64,000 bases of DNA from Flavobacterium daemonense (lineage in GTDB: Bacteria > Bacteroidota > Bacteroidia > Flavobacteriales > Flavobacteriaceae), in NCBI RefSeq assembly GCF_007341385.1, contig NZ_VJYD01000002.1, forward strand, positions 248,001 to 312,000, written 5' to 3'. The notes beneath the pieces were generated by a model, which was given only the letters and a program-made list of their open reading frames with translations, was not told the DNA's origin and made no database searches. Shown here piece by piece: positions 16,467 through 23,529 of this stretch. The number at the start of each line of letters is the position of its first letter. The first letter of the stretch is position 1. Made by a program: the position numbers and the translations under genes.

Positions 16467-16534
16467 TCTTACGCAGTAAAAAACCTTAGTCCCGAAGCTT
16501 CGGGATAGCCCCTCAACATCTCAGAACCTCAAAA

Positions 16535-16566
16535 AAAAGCCCCAATCGGAAGATTGAGGCTTTTTG
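16535..16566 (-). terminator. Terminator of rplY
   Basis: Stem AGCCCCAATC/GATTGAGGCT (one mismatch, loop GGAA) with A-run on the left, which is the T-run for the minus-strand transcript. It lies 18 bp behind the stop codon. Confidence 0.85.
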
Positions 16567-16583
16567 TATAGAGTTGAAAAAAA

Positions 16584-17195
16584 TTATTTTTTCTTTCCTT
16601 TTGCAGGAGCTTTTGCAGCTTTTGCAGCTTCTTGAGCAGCTTTCATAGCAGCACGAGAAATTCTTACTTGACAAACAACTGTGTTGTCTGGGTGCATAAT
16701 TTTGTACTCTGGTTTTCCAACTTTAGTAACGTATAATTTGTTACCCATTTCAAGTGGAGTGATGTCTGCTTCAACAAAATCAGGAAGATTTGCTGGTAAT
16801 GCTTTAACTTTTAATTTACGTTGGTTCAAACGTAAAACACCTCCCGCAAGAACACCTTTAGATGTACCAACGATTTTAACTGGAACTTCCATTGTGATTT
16901 CTTTATCATCAAATAATTGGAAGAAGTCAATGTGTAAAATTTTGTCAGTAACTGGGTGAACTTGGATATCTTGCAAAATTGCATTGAATGATTTTCCTTT
17001 TCCAAGCTCAATCACAACTGTGTGTGCGTTTGGAGTGTAAACCAAGTTTTTGAACGCTGCAGCGTCTGCTGAGAAGTGTACTGCTTGATTTCCTCCGTAT
17101 AACACGCAAGGAACCGCTCCAGCATTACGTAAGGCTTTAGTTGACACTTTGCCCACGCTTTCTCTTTCTGATCCTTTAATTGTAATCGATTTCAT
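16584..17195 (-). CDS. rplY: 50S ribosomal protein L25 (Ctc type)
   Basis: A 203-residue 5S-rRNA-binding protein. The L25 domain occupies about residues 1-90 ([25 protein letters not shown]) and the Ctc C-terminal beta domain about 95-180. A lysine/alanine-rich tail ([14 protein letters not shown]) ends the protein. It lies directly behind prs, which is the common prs-rplY-pth order in this phylum. Confidence 0.95.
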   Translation of the reverse strand: MKSITIKGSERESVGKVSTKALRNAGAVPCVLYGGNQAVHFSADAAAFKNLVYTPNAHTVVIELGKGKSFNAILQDIQVHPVTDKILHIDFFQLFDDKEITMEVPVKIVGTSKGVLAGGVLRLNQRKLKVKALPANLPDFVEADITPLEMGNKLYVTKVGKPEYKIMHPDNTVVCQVRISRAAMKAAQEAAKAAKAPAKGKKK

Positions 17196-17238
17196 TGTAA
17201 AAAAATATAGTTATTAAATAAATATTCTCAATTGCTTT

Positions 17239-17308
17239 AAGCTTTAGGCCATAGGCTTTAGGCTTTTTTTGTAATTTCTAATAGCTTACGGCTTATTGCC
17301 TAAAGCTT
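17239..17308. repeat. Inverted repeat between prs and rplY
   Basis: AAGCTTTAGGC (17239-17249) and GCCTAAAGCTT (17298-17308) are exact complements. Between them the words GGCTTTAGGC and AGCTTACGGCTT recur. The hairpin lies in the 120-bp gap between two co-directional genes. Confidence 0.65.
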
Positions 17309-17315
17309 ATAGCTT

Positions 17316-18257
17316 TTACATTATGAATTTTCCACTAATGGAATTGTTGTGGTGCACCATGTGCATAACTTCTGCAAAAAGAGGCGCACAACTCACCACT
17401 CTTATTTTCTTTGATTCTTTCTTTAACGGGATTGAATCAGTTACGATCAATTCTGTTAATTTCGAATTTTCAATTTTCTCATATGCACCGCCAGATAAAA
17501 TAGCGTGAGTACAAATTGCTCTTACGCTTAGCGCTCCTTTTTCGATCATTAGGTCGGCAGCTTTTGCTAAAGTTCCTCCTGTATCGATCATGTCGTCCAC
17601 TAAGATTACGTTACGACCTTTTACTTCACCAATTAGCTCCATAGTGTCGATAACGTTGGCTGCTTTTCTTTGTTTGTAACAGATTACTACATCTGATTCT
17701 AAAAACTTAGAGTAAGCATAAGCTCTTTTTGATCCTCCCATATCTGGAGATGCAATCGTTAGGTTTTCCAACTTTAAACTCTGCACGTAAGGCAAAAAGA
17801 TTGTAGATGCAAATAAATGATCTACTGGTTTTTCAAAGAATCCTTGAATCTGGTCTGCGTGCAAATCCATTGTCATGATTCTTGTTGCTCCGGCTGCAGT
17901 CAATAAGTTAGCTACTAACTTAGCTCCAATCGGGACTCTTGGTTTGTCTTTTCTGTCCTGTCTTGCCCAACCAAAATAAGGCATAACAGCTGTAATATGT
18001 CTTGCTGATGCTCGTTTTGCAGCATCAATCATTAGTAACAATTCCATCAAATTATCTGCCGATGGAAAAGTTGAACACACGATAAAAACGCGTAAACCTC
18101 TAATTGATTCTTCGTAAGATGGCTGAAATTCTCCATCGCTATACGTTGACATCGTTACTTTTCCTAACGGAATTCCGTATTGTTCTGCAATTTTTTCTGC
18201 AAGATAAACACTTTGTGAACAAGCAAAAATTTTAGCTTCTGGTTCTAGGTGCGACAT
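17316..18257 (-). CDS. prs: Ribose-phosphate pyrophosphokinase
   Basis: A 313-residue enzyme that makes PRPP from ribose 5-phosphate and ATP. The flexible ATP-binding segment PYFGWARQDRKDKPRVPIGAK is near residues 93-113. The divalent-metal site MDLHADQIQGFF is near 130-141. The PRPP loop VILVDDMIDTGGTLAKAA is near 214-231. It feeds the purine genes purN and purF of this window. A promoter-like TAAATTTG lies about 120 bp upstream, leaving a longish leader. Confidence 0.97.
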   Translation of the reverse strand: MSHLEPEAKIFACSQSVYLAEKIAEQYGIPLGKVTMSTYSDGEFQPSYEESIRGLRVFIVCSTFPSADNLMELLLMIDAAKRASARHITAVMPYFGWARQDRKDKPRVPIGAKLVANLLTAAGATRIMTMDLHADQIQGFFEKPVDHLFASTIFLPYVQSLKLENLTIASPDMGGSKRAYAYSKFLESDVVICYKQRKAANVIDTMELIGEVKGRNVILVDDMIDTGGTLAKAADLMIEKGALSVRAICTHAILSGGAYEKIENSKLTELIVTDSIPLKKESKKIRVVSCAPLFAEVMHMVHHNNSISGKFIM

Positions 18258-18378
18258 TATAATTTGTTGTATTTGCTCCGCTGCTTTTCTACATTTTAAC
18301 TTTATTTTCTACTTAAAGCAAAAGATGCATAAATGCCTCGGATGTAGTTAGTTGTGTGTGCGTCGTTTTAACGAGGTG

Positions 18379-18386
18379 CAAATTTA
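18379..18386 (-). promoter_or_regulatory. -7 promoter element of prs
   Basis: TAAATTTG on the minus strand (TATAAATTTGCACC context) fits TAnnTTTG. Transcription would begin about 115 bp before the prs start codon. Confidence 0.5.
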
Positions 18387-18452
18387 TAAAATTTATTGGA
18401 GACTGAAAGGAAAAAATTAAGTATTTTTAGTAGTTCATTTAATTTTATTTTT

Positions 18453-18460
18453 TACATTTG
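18453..18460 (+). promoter_or_regulatory. -7 promoter element of the tRNA-Leu gene
   Basis: TACATTTG followed by CACCG matches TAnnTTTG and lies about 97 bp upstream of the tRNA. No obvious -33 TTG was seen. Confidence 0.45.
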
Positions 18461-18556
18461 CACCGTGTTAAAGGAATAAGCACAGTTATGACATCATAAT
18501 TACTTATTCTATTGCGTTAAAATAACTGATTTATTAGTTGTTTTTTCGTCTGCTAA

Positions 18557-18636
18557 GCCCGGATGGCGGAATTGGTAGACGCGCTGGTCTCAAACACCTG
18601 TGGGAAACCGTGCCGGTTCGACTCCGGCTCCGGGTA
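18557..18636 (+). tRNA. tRNA-Leu (anticodon CAA)
   Basis: The acceptor arm GCCCGGA pairs with TCCGGGT (one G-T pair) and the discriminator base is A. The D-arm has GGTAGA, the anticodon loop CTCAAAC gives CAA, a variable arm TGGGAAACCG follows, and the T-arm reads GCCGGTTCGACTCCGGC. The CCA end is not encoded. The gene is the insertion target of the adjacent element, and its 3' end supplies the left attachment core. Confidence 0.93.
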
Positions 18637-20158
18637 CTTTAACGGAAAAGCTGTCATTTTTGACAGCTTTTTCTTTTTTAAGCCTTTCCGAACCCTTGCT
18701 ATTTCTAGTCAAAACGTTGATTACTTCATTAACTTGAGTGGTTCGACAATCATCATTTCCAAAAATTAGTTTTTGAGTGAAAATTGAACCCGCTACAATT
18801 CTTTTCTCATCATAATCTCCATTATGAAACAACCTATCCATGTTAGTAAGCAACTCAAGACCTGAATCCACAAACGTTTTCATTGAATCTGTCTTAGCAC
18901 TAAGAACCTCAATTTCATTGTTCACAACACTTAACTTTCCATTGATACGTTCGATTATACTTTCGAATCTTTCCTTGCTAATGTCACCACTTATAAGCTT
19001 ATCCTCTGCATTTTCAATTTGAGATTTTAAAGCTCTTTGAGCCTCAAATTTCATTTCTAGCTGACTACTCTTGTCACCATTGATTTGAGACTCCGAATCT
19101 TTTAAAACAACCGAAAACAATTCTTTGATATTGTCATTTATCTGCAAACCAGTCAGAATATTTGCGATTTTAAGATGAGCATCATGAACCGAGACTCTTG
19201 TTTCACATTTATTCCTGCAATGGTAGTAAGCGTATTTCTTTGTCCTACCTGTAGAATTACTACCAGTTATCTGACCACCACAAACCTTACAAGTTAAAAA
19301 ATCACGCATTGGAAAGTCATGATTCTTATGACTTGGCTTGATACCATACCATCTTTTTCCTCTAAATACAGCTTGAACCTTATTAAACGTCTCCAAATCA
19401 ATTAGAGCCTCGTGTTTACCGTCAACTACCATTGCTGGCTCCTTCTTGAATTCAGGAACTCTTATCTTACCTATATACACAATGTTCTTAAGAAGCTCGC
19501 TAAAAGCACTTTTCTTCAACTCCATTCCATCTTGCCTTAGCTTTTTCCTTATCGTCTCAACAGGCTCTATTCCCATAGCAACCTCTTTGAATGCTCGCTT
19601 CACCAACCAAGCATAATCATTAGGTTTAAGAGTGGATTTTTTTTGCTCATCCCTAAAGTTACTATACCCAAACGGAGCTTTTCCTGCAAAATAGCCATCT
19701 CTTTTCGCCTGATAAGTACCCGCAATTGTTCTACTAGAAATTTTATCTCTCTCGACCTCGCCAGCGGTTAGATAAATAGCTAGCACCATTTTATTATCTG
19801 AATTACTCGTATCTAAGTATTGCTCAGTCGCATTTAATTCAACTCCTATTGAATCAAACTCTCTCAATACGGTTAACGCTTGCTCCACGTTCCTTGAAAA
19901 TCTATCCCATTTAGCAAAAAGAACCTTATGTATTTCTTTCTTATTGGATTTTACATAAGTTTTCAACTTTGACCATTCAGGCCTATTGAAATTTTTAGCA
20001 GAGTGGTCTTCTCTGTAAACTTTGACAATATTATAGTTTCTTGAATCACAGTATCTCTTTAATGATTCTTCTTGATAATCCAAGCTAAAACCTTTTTGAG
20101 CTTGTTCGTCTGTACTTACACGACAGTAAATAACTACGTTTGTTTTTGAATTTTCCAT
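18590..20158 (-). CDS. Large serine recombinase (integrase of the element)
   Basis: 522 residues. The catalytic domain begins VVIYCRVSTDEQAQKG with nucleophile S15, and FAKWDRFSRN and YLTAGEVERDKIS follow. The recombinase domain (FGYSNFRDEQ...) spans about residues 160-270. A zinc ribbon (CKVCGG...YYHCRNKC) lies near 293-325, then a coiled coil near 365-435. It should catalyse integration and excision of the element. The last 13 residues (GAGVEPARFPTGV) are translated from the antisense strand of the tRNA gene, so the present C-terminus is created by the insertion. Confidence 0.93.
   Translation of the reverse strand: MENSKTNVVIYCRVSTDEQAQKGFSLDYQEESLKRYCDSRNYNIVKVYREDHSAKNFNRPEWSKLKTYVKSNKKEIHKVLFAKWDRFSRNVEQALTVLREFDSIGVELNATEQYLDTSNSDNKMVLAIYLTAGEVERDKISSRTIAGTYQAKRDGYFAGKAPFGYSNFRDEQKKSTLKPNDYAWLVKRAFKEVAMGIEPVETIRKKLRQDGMELKKSAFSELLKNIVYIGKIRVPEFKKEPAMVVDGKHEALIDLETFNKVQAVFRGKRWYGIKPSHKNHDFPMRDFLTCKVCGGQITGSNSTGRTKKYAYYHCRNKCETRVSVHDAHLKIANILTGLQINDNIKELFSVVLKDSESQINGDKSSQLEMKFEAQRALKSQIENAEDKLISGDISKERFESIIERINGKLSVVNNEIEVLSAKTDSMKTFVDSGLELLTNMDRLFHNGDYDEKRIVAGSIFTQKLIFGNDDCRTTQVNEVINVLTRNSKGSERLKKEKAVKNDSFSVKVPGAGVEPARFPTGV
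18633..18639. other. Left attachment core (attL) GGTACTT
   Basis: GGTACTT spans the last tRNA bases and the first flanking bases. The same heptamer occurs at 24333-24339, exactly 5,700 bp away. Both are followed closely by a hairpin terminator. The assignment rests on this pairing and on the reading-frame test described in the findings. Confidence 0.55.
18646..18671. terminator. Hairpin at the left end of the element
   Basis: Perfect 11-bp stem AAAAGCTGTCA/TGACAGCTTTT with a four-T loop, followed by T-rich sequence on the plus strand. It would now end the tRNA transcript. It also lies inside the 3' part of the recombinase frame. Confidence 0.8.
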
Positions 20159-20178
20159 GTTCTATTCTTTTATATCTT

Positions 20179-20322
20179 TTATTCTTTGATTTTATTGTTG
20201 AGCTGATTGTGGCACACCTCTGCCAGTTTATACAGTACATTTCTGATAATTTCTATTTCTGCATCTGTATAGCTTATTCCTTTTTTATTTAATATTTTTT
20301 TGCATTCAGTTAGACTTAACAC
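20179..20322 (-). CDS. Small protein before the recombinase, unannotated size class
   Basis: A 47-residue frame starting at GTG 20320-20322 and ending at 20179, 20 bp before the recombinase start. The translation (LTECKKILNKKGISYTDAEI, then IIRNVLYKLAEV) is helical and charged. Short proteins of the type LNKxGxxYTDEEIxxIRxxLYxLAEI are often found immediately before recombinase genes in Bacteroidota, from memory. It may be a recombination directionality or regulatory protein; the function is not established. Confidence 0.6.
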   Translation of the reverse strand: MLSLTECKKILNKKGISYTDAEIEIIRNVLYKLAEVCHNQLNNKIKE

Positions 20323-20724
20323 TTTGTTTCTCAGTCGTCATTTTCCGATTTTTTAATTTGACGGTAGAATTCTCTTTATTTTTGGTCACAGCAGGACCAC
20401 GTCCAAATCTGTCTCATAAACTGATTTAGATAAATTTTTACGCATAGAAGTGCCATTTCAAACGAAATGGAACAAATAGCTGATTAGGCATAAATGCCTA
20501 TAATGTAATTTTGTGTATGTGCTGAAACCACTTTTTGAAGAACAAAGTGGAAATATAAGTTATCGTCTAAACAGTAAAAACTGCCCTCATGCGGTTCTGA
20601 GTAATATCGCTAAAAAGGACTGATTAAAGAGTCAGCTTATATCTTTCTAAGTGATATACACGAAGGTACGAATTTTAATCGAAATATGCAACTTAATGTA
20701 GACATTATTCTAACCACTTACATG
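20323..20724. other. Non-coding stretch with three hairpins inside the element
   Basis: About 400 bp without a credible gene. It contains the three regularly ordered stem-loops of 20453-20550 and otherwise unremarkable sequence. Confidence 0.6.
20453..20550. repeat. Array of three perfect 7-bp stem-loops
   Basis: CCATTTC-4-GAAATGG (20453-20470), TAGGCAT-2-ATGCCTA (20485-20500) and CCACTTT-9-AAAGTGG (20528-20550) follow each other. The stems are perfect but unrelated in sequence. They could form a structured RNA, an origin or a protein-binding array. Confidence 0.6.
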
Positions 20725-21075
20725 CTAGTGCCCATTTTTGATTTCACCTTTAAAATTTTGTTGTAGCATTTCAATTGTTTCTGCTGAAAAATACCAATAG
20801 CAGTTTTCTGGTCCGTTTGGTCCCATGTTCCGAAATATTCTCAAGTCAGGTTGCATAACTATTCCGTACAACATTTTAGTTTCTTCTTCAGCTATTGAAT
20901 TTAATCCAACAGCAGGTTTATCTACAATAGCAATTGCAGTTACTTCACCACCCAATGATTCATAGAGTGGTAAATCCTCGTGCGTCCCTCTGTATTCAAG
21001 CCTCCAGTTTATTAATTCTATTGAAAACCCTGTTTTTGTTTCAAATCTATTCATTGAGATGTATTGTAATTTCAA
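20725..21075 (-). CDS. XkdF-like phage protein fragment
   Basis: 116 residues (109 from an internal ATG). The segments EVTAIAIVDKPAVGLNSIAEEE and LYGIVMQPDLRIFRN, then YWYFSAETIEMLQQNF, follow the order seen in the XkdF (putative phage prohead serine protease) family, where a similar VDKPA...MIPDKxIYR...YFSxETI run occurs. The protein stops soon after, so it is at best the N-terminal half. It may be a relic of a prophage, or a decoy that interacts with phage assembly. Recognition is from memory of the family motif. Confidence 0.5.
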   Translation of the reverse strand: MKLQYISMNRFETKTGFSIELINWRLEYRGTHEDLPLYESLGGEVTAIAIVDKPAVGLNSIAEEETKMLYGIVMQPDLRIFRNMGPNGPENCYWYFSAETIEMLQQNFKGEIKNGH

Positions 21076-21106
21076 CCAAATCTAACCAAACTTTCAATGG
21101 AGGTAT

Positions 21107-22057
21107 TTAATTTATTTCGTAATATCCTTTTATCAGAGTTGCAAGTAAATTTGAAGAAACTCCAGTTGCTATTTTTCCAACTCCATTCAATGCTTTTTTA
21201 CTGATATTTAAAATCCAATTCATAGCATTTTCACCTAAAGTCTTATCTTCATTCGGGCTTTCTGATTGTACTATTTCTGCTAAGTCATTTACATCTTCAG
21301 AATCAATCCCTAGTTTTGTAAGTTCCGTTTTTAATGACTCTAAATCTCCTTTTCGTATTGAGTTTGAATTTGAAATTTTGTTTTCGTTTCCAGTATTTAT
21401 AACGTTACCATCGCCAGTATTTGTAATGTTTGTGCTCATATAATTGTTTATTGTATTGTTAATTTTTGTATTGTTAAATTCGCTAATTTCAACATCATAT
21501 CCAAATTCATCAGCAATAGCCATAACTAACTCCAACAATGTTGTTCGTATGGAACTTGGAATATCTAAAAAAATATTTCCATTGCCAATAAGTCTAGAAC
21601 CCGTTGCGCTTAGTGGTGGATTTGTTTTGTAAAGTTCTCTCAGTACAGGTTGAACAAAATGCAGTAATTCTAAAGGCAATGGCTTATAAAATTCTTTATT
21701 TCCCTTTTCTTCCATATCTCTAGCCATTTTCTCAACTGTTGCTATTCCGTCTCTAACACCTACGTAAGTGAATCTATTCCTTAGTTCTTTAATTGCAGAT
21801 ATTGGAATTTCTAATTCTTGAGAATCTACATAATAAGATTGAGCAGTGACTAACAACTTAGCTATTGTTTCTCGGTATTTAGGCACTTCGTCTTCTACTT
21901 CATAACCTTTCATTTCCTTAGTTGTGAAATCGATAAGCTTTTGATTTTTTGTTAATCGTCCAAAATAATTTAGCTTCATTAATGGTCCTTGAAGAGTCTT
22001 GTCTGTATTTATCAATTCGTCAATAACTTCTTGGAGTAAAAAATTGTGCTTGCTCAT
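21107..22057 (-). CDS. AbiTii-domain abortive infection protein
   Basis: A 316-residue protein. Residues 5-65 (LLQEVIDELINTDKTLQGPLMK, GRLTKNQKLIDFTTKEMKGY) match the AbiTii domain, which is found in phage-defence proteins. Residues 165-190 (IPSSIRTTLLELVMAIADEFG) resemble the helix that usually follows. An Asn/Thr-rich linker (195-235, NTGDGNVINTGNENKISNSN) leads to a C-terminal amphipathic or hydrophobic segment (ALNGVGKIATGVSSNLLATLIKGYY) that might act at the membrane. Role in stopping phage growth by killing or halting the cell is inferred from the domain. Confidence 0.75.
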   Translation of the reverse strand: MSKHNFLLQEVIDELINTDKTLQGPLMKLNYFGRLTKNQKLIDFTTKEMKGYEVEDEVPKYRETIAKLLVTAQSYYVDSQELEIPISAIKELRNRFTYVGVRDGIATVEKMARDMEEKGNKEFYKPLPLELLHFVQPVLRELYKTNPPLSATGSRLIGNGNIFLDIPSSIRTTLLELVMAIADEFGYDVEISEFNNTKINNTINNYMSTNITNTGDGNVINTGNENKISNSNSIRKGDLESLKTELTKLGIDSEDVNDLAEIVQSESPNEDKTLGENAMNWILNISKKALNGVGKIATGVSSNLLATLIKGYYEIN

Positions 22058-22168
22058 GATTTTAAGGTTGTTGTATTTATGAAGCTTTTTTAGGTTTTCT
22101 CGTTTATCAAATATAAAGAATTTTTAATCATAAAAATTACCTCTGAGCACTTGGTTCAATACTGAACG

Positions 22169-22239
22169 TATCAAAATTTCAACTGTATCAAAATATATCT
22201 GTTACAACTACACACCGATACAACATTATTGTATCAAAA
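22169..22239. promoter_or_regulatory. Repeat-rich operator or res site of the resolvase gene
   Basis: GTATCAAAA occurs three times in the same orientation (22169-22177, 22186-22194, 22231-22239). The last overlaps a perfect inverted repeat GATACAA-5-TTGTATC (22217-22235). It lies 50-120 bp before the small recombinase gene, where resolvases bind res sites that also control their own genes. Confidence 0.6.
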
Positions 22240-22290
22240 ATATTCTTTGATTTATTTTGCCATGTGCCGAAATACCTGGACTTTTGGAAT

Positions 22291-22908
22291 ATGGAAAAAG
22301 CAATCATCATATCCCGTTGTTCAACAAATGAGAATCGTCAAGACGTTACACGTCAATCTCAAGAGCTAATTTCTAATTACGGAAATCAGTATGAAATCGT
22401 CAAAGAGTTTACTTACTACAAGTCTGGAACCAAAAATGATGAGGTAAATGCTGAGATTTTGGATTACGCAATAAAAAATGGTGTAAAACACATCATTGCC
22501 ATAGAAATCTCAAGAATCTCTCGCAAGATTTCCTCGTTCGCCTTATTTTTAGAAAAATGCAATGAAAACCAAATCAATATCATTATTGATAATTTCAAAC
22601 TGCATACTCTTCTACCATCAGGTGAAATCAACGGTATGGTTCAAACGATGCTTAGCATTGCATCGACTTTCGCAAGCCTAGAATTATCGATGATTAAGGA
22701 ACGTCTGAACTCTGGTCGTGACAAATTTATCCGTAATGGAGGAAAGCTAGGACGCAAAGTTGGCTCAGAGAAAGAGCCGAAGCAACTAATAGCCGAACAT
22801 GCAGATATTGTGAAATTTCTAAAGCAAGGTCAATCAGTCCGTAACACCATGAAACTAACTGGAAAAAGTAGCGGTACTGTGCAAAAAATCAAAAAAATGG
22901 TGGCATAG
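22291..22908 (+). CDS. Small serine recombinase (resolvase/invertase type)
   Basis: 205 residues from ATG 22291 (a GTG at 22264 would add nine that do not belong to the domain). The catalytic domain begins KAIIISRCSTNENRQDV with the nucleophile Ser in RCST. EISRISRKISSFALFLE and STFASLELSMIKERLNSGRDK are typical. The C-terminus (QLIAEHADIVKFLKQGQSVRNTMKLTGKSSGTVQKIKK) is a Hin-like helix-turn-helix. Its role could be resolution of multimers or inversion; no invertible segment was seen. A terminator follows. Confidence 0.9.
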   Translation: MEKAIIISRCSTNENRQDVTRQSQELISNYGNQYEIVKEFTYYKSGTKNDEVNAEILDYAIKNGVKHIIAIEISRISRKISSFALFLEKCNENQINIIIDNFKLHTLLPSGEINGMVQTMLSIASTFASLELSMIKERLNSGRDKFIRNGGKLGRKVGSEKEPKQLIAEHADIVKFLKQGQSVRNTMKLTGKSSGTVQKIKKMVA

Positions 22909-22912
22909 CAAA

Positions 22913-22943
22913 AAAAATCCTCCCAGATTATGAGAGGATTTTT
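22913..22943 (+). terminator. Terminator of the resolvase gene
   Basis: AAAAATCCTC/GAGGATTTTT, 10-bp stem followed by T residues, 5 bp behind the stop codon. Confidence 0.85.
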
Positions 22944-23175
22944 CGTAAAACATTGACGCACCACATGATTGTAATGCCTTTTTCTAAGCCCTAAAGCCAG
23001 TTTTTTCAGATACACCTATAGAGCAAATACAGGCTAATCTAGGTACAAATAGGAACATTAAATCTGAAAAAAAATTCGAGCACCTATTCGAACCCGCACT
23101 ATTTCAAACCAAAAAAAGCAAAAAATGCTAGGCGGTAACGAGGCTACATGTTGCCAAATAGCAGGACGGGGTGCG

Positions 23176-23337
23176 TCACCCCAACTGCTCTATTCTCTTC
23201 TTTATCTGCTCGATTTCCTTTTCCAATTGTAACTTCTGTAACTGTTTTTGTAACTCTTGTTTTCGATGCGGTTCGTTCTCAATAGAGATTTGCATTTGCT
23301 TTAACCTAATTTTATCATCCGTTGCTATTGCTTCCAT
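23176..23337 (-). CDS. 53-residue coiled-coil protein
   Basis: The frame starts at ATG 23335-23337, overlaps the previous gene by 23 bp and stops at 23176. The translation (RLKQMQISIENEPHRKQELQ, QLQKLQLEKEIEQIKKRIEQ) has a clear heptad character. The stop codon lies inside a hairpin GGGGTG-CGT-CACCCC (23168-23182). It belongs to a chain of three minus-strand genes started by the Rep-like gene. The function is unknown; a partner of Rep is possible. Confidence 0.65.
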   Translation of the reverse strand: MEAIATDDKIRLKQMQISIENEPHRKQELQKQLQKLQLEKEIEQIKKRIEQLG

Positions 23338-23527
23338 CCTTTAGGTAATTTATCAAATACTCCTCCTCAAAAAGAAAATGGAGCTCGTTATTCTCTTTCA
23401 AAAGATTATACTCCTGAATCAAATGCCAATCATCTAAAATCGCATCTTCTTCATAAGTTCTAACGCAGTAATTCACCAACATCTTACGAAGCTTTGGATT
23501 GTACTTAAAGTCTTTAATTTCTATCAT
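23315..23527 (-). CDS. 70-residue hypothetical protein behind the Rep-like gene
   Basis: The preferred start is ATG 23525-23527, 2 bp behind the Rep-like stop; the frame is open further upstream but only by overlapping that gene. The translation (MIEIKDFKYNPKLRKMLVNY, then DAILDDWHLIQEYNLLKENN) is acidic and helical with no recognised domain. Tight spacing with both neighbours indicates an operon. Confidence 0.65.
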   Translation of the reverse strand: MIEIKDFKYNPKLRKMLVNYCVRTYEEDAILDDWHLIQEYNLLKENNELHFLFEEEYLINYLKDGSNSNG

Positions 23528-23529
23528 GT

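Larger units (their letters stand above)
16040..16583. other. Repeat-rich non-coding stretch between pth and rplY
   Basis: About 545 bp with no credible gene. It contains several unrelated hairpin repeats (16268-16338, 16381-16400, 16408-16466, 16491-16504), phrases of the dispersed GATTTACACGGATT kind (about 16110-16165), and the rplY terminator. Confidence 0.7.

Noticed and set aside
18563..18769. Plus-strand open frame of 68 codons starting in the tRNA-Leu gene
   Set aside because: It translates the tRNA and its terminator. The tRNA fold is clear and no protein features are present.
22264..22290. GTG start that would lengthen the resolvase by nine residues
   Set aside because: The domain begins at the ATG 22291 (MEKAIIISRCST); the extra residues are not typical of the family.
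23060..23125. Sequence with TTCGAACCCGCAC that looks like a tRNA 3' end
   Set aside because: No acceptor stem, D-arm or anticodon arm could be built around it, and it does not match the tRNA-Leu 3' end.
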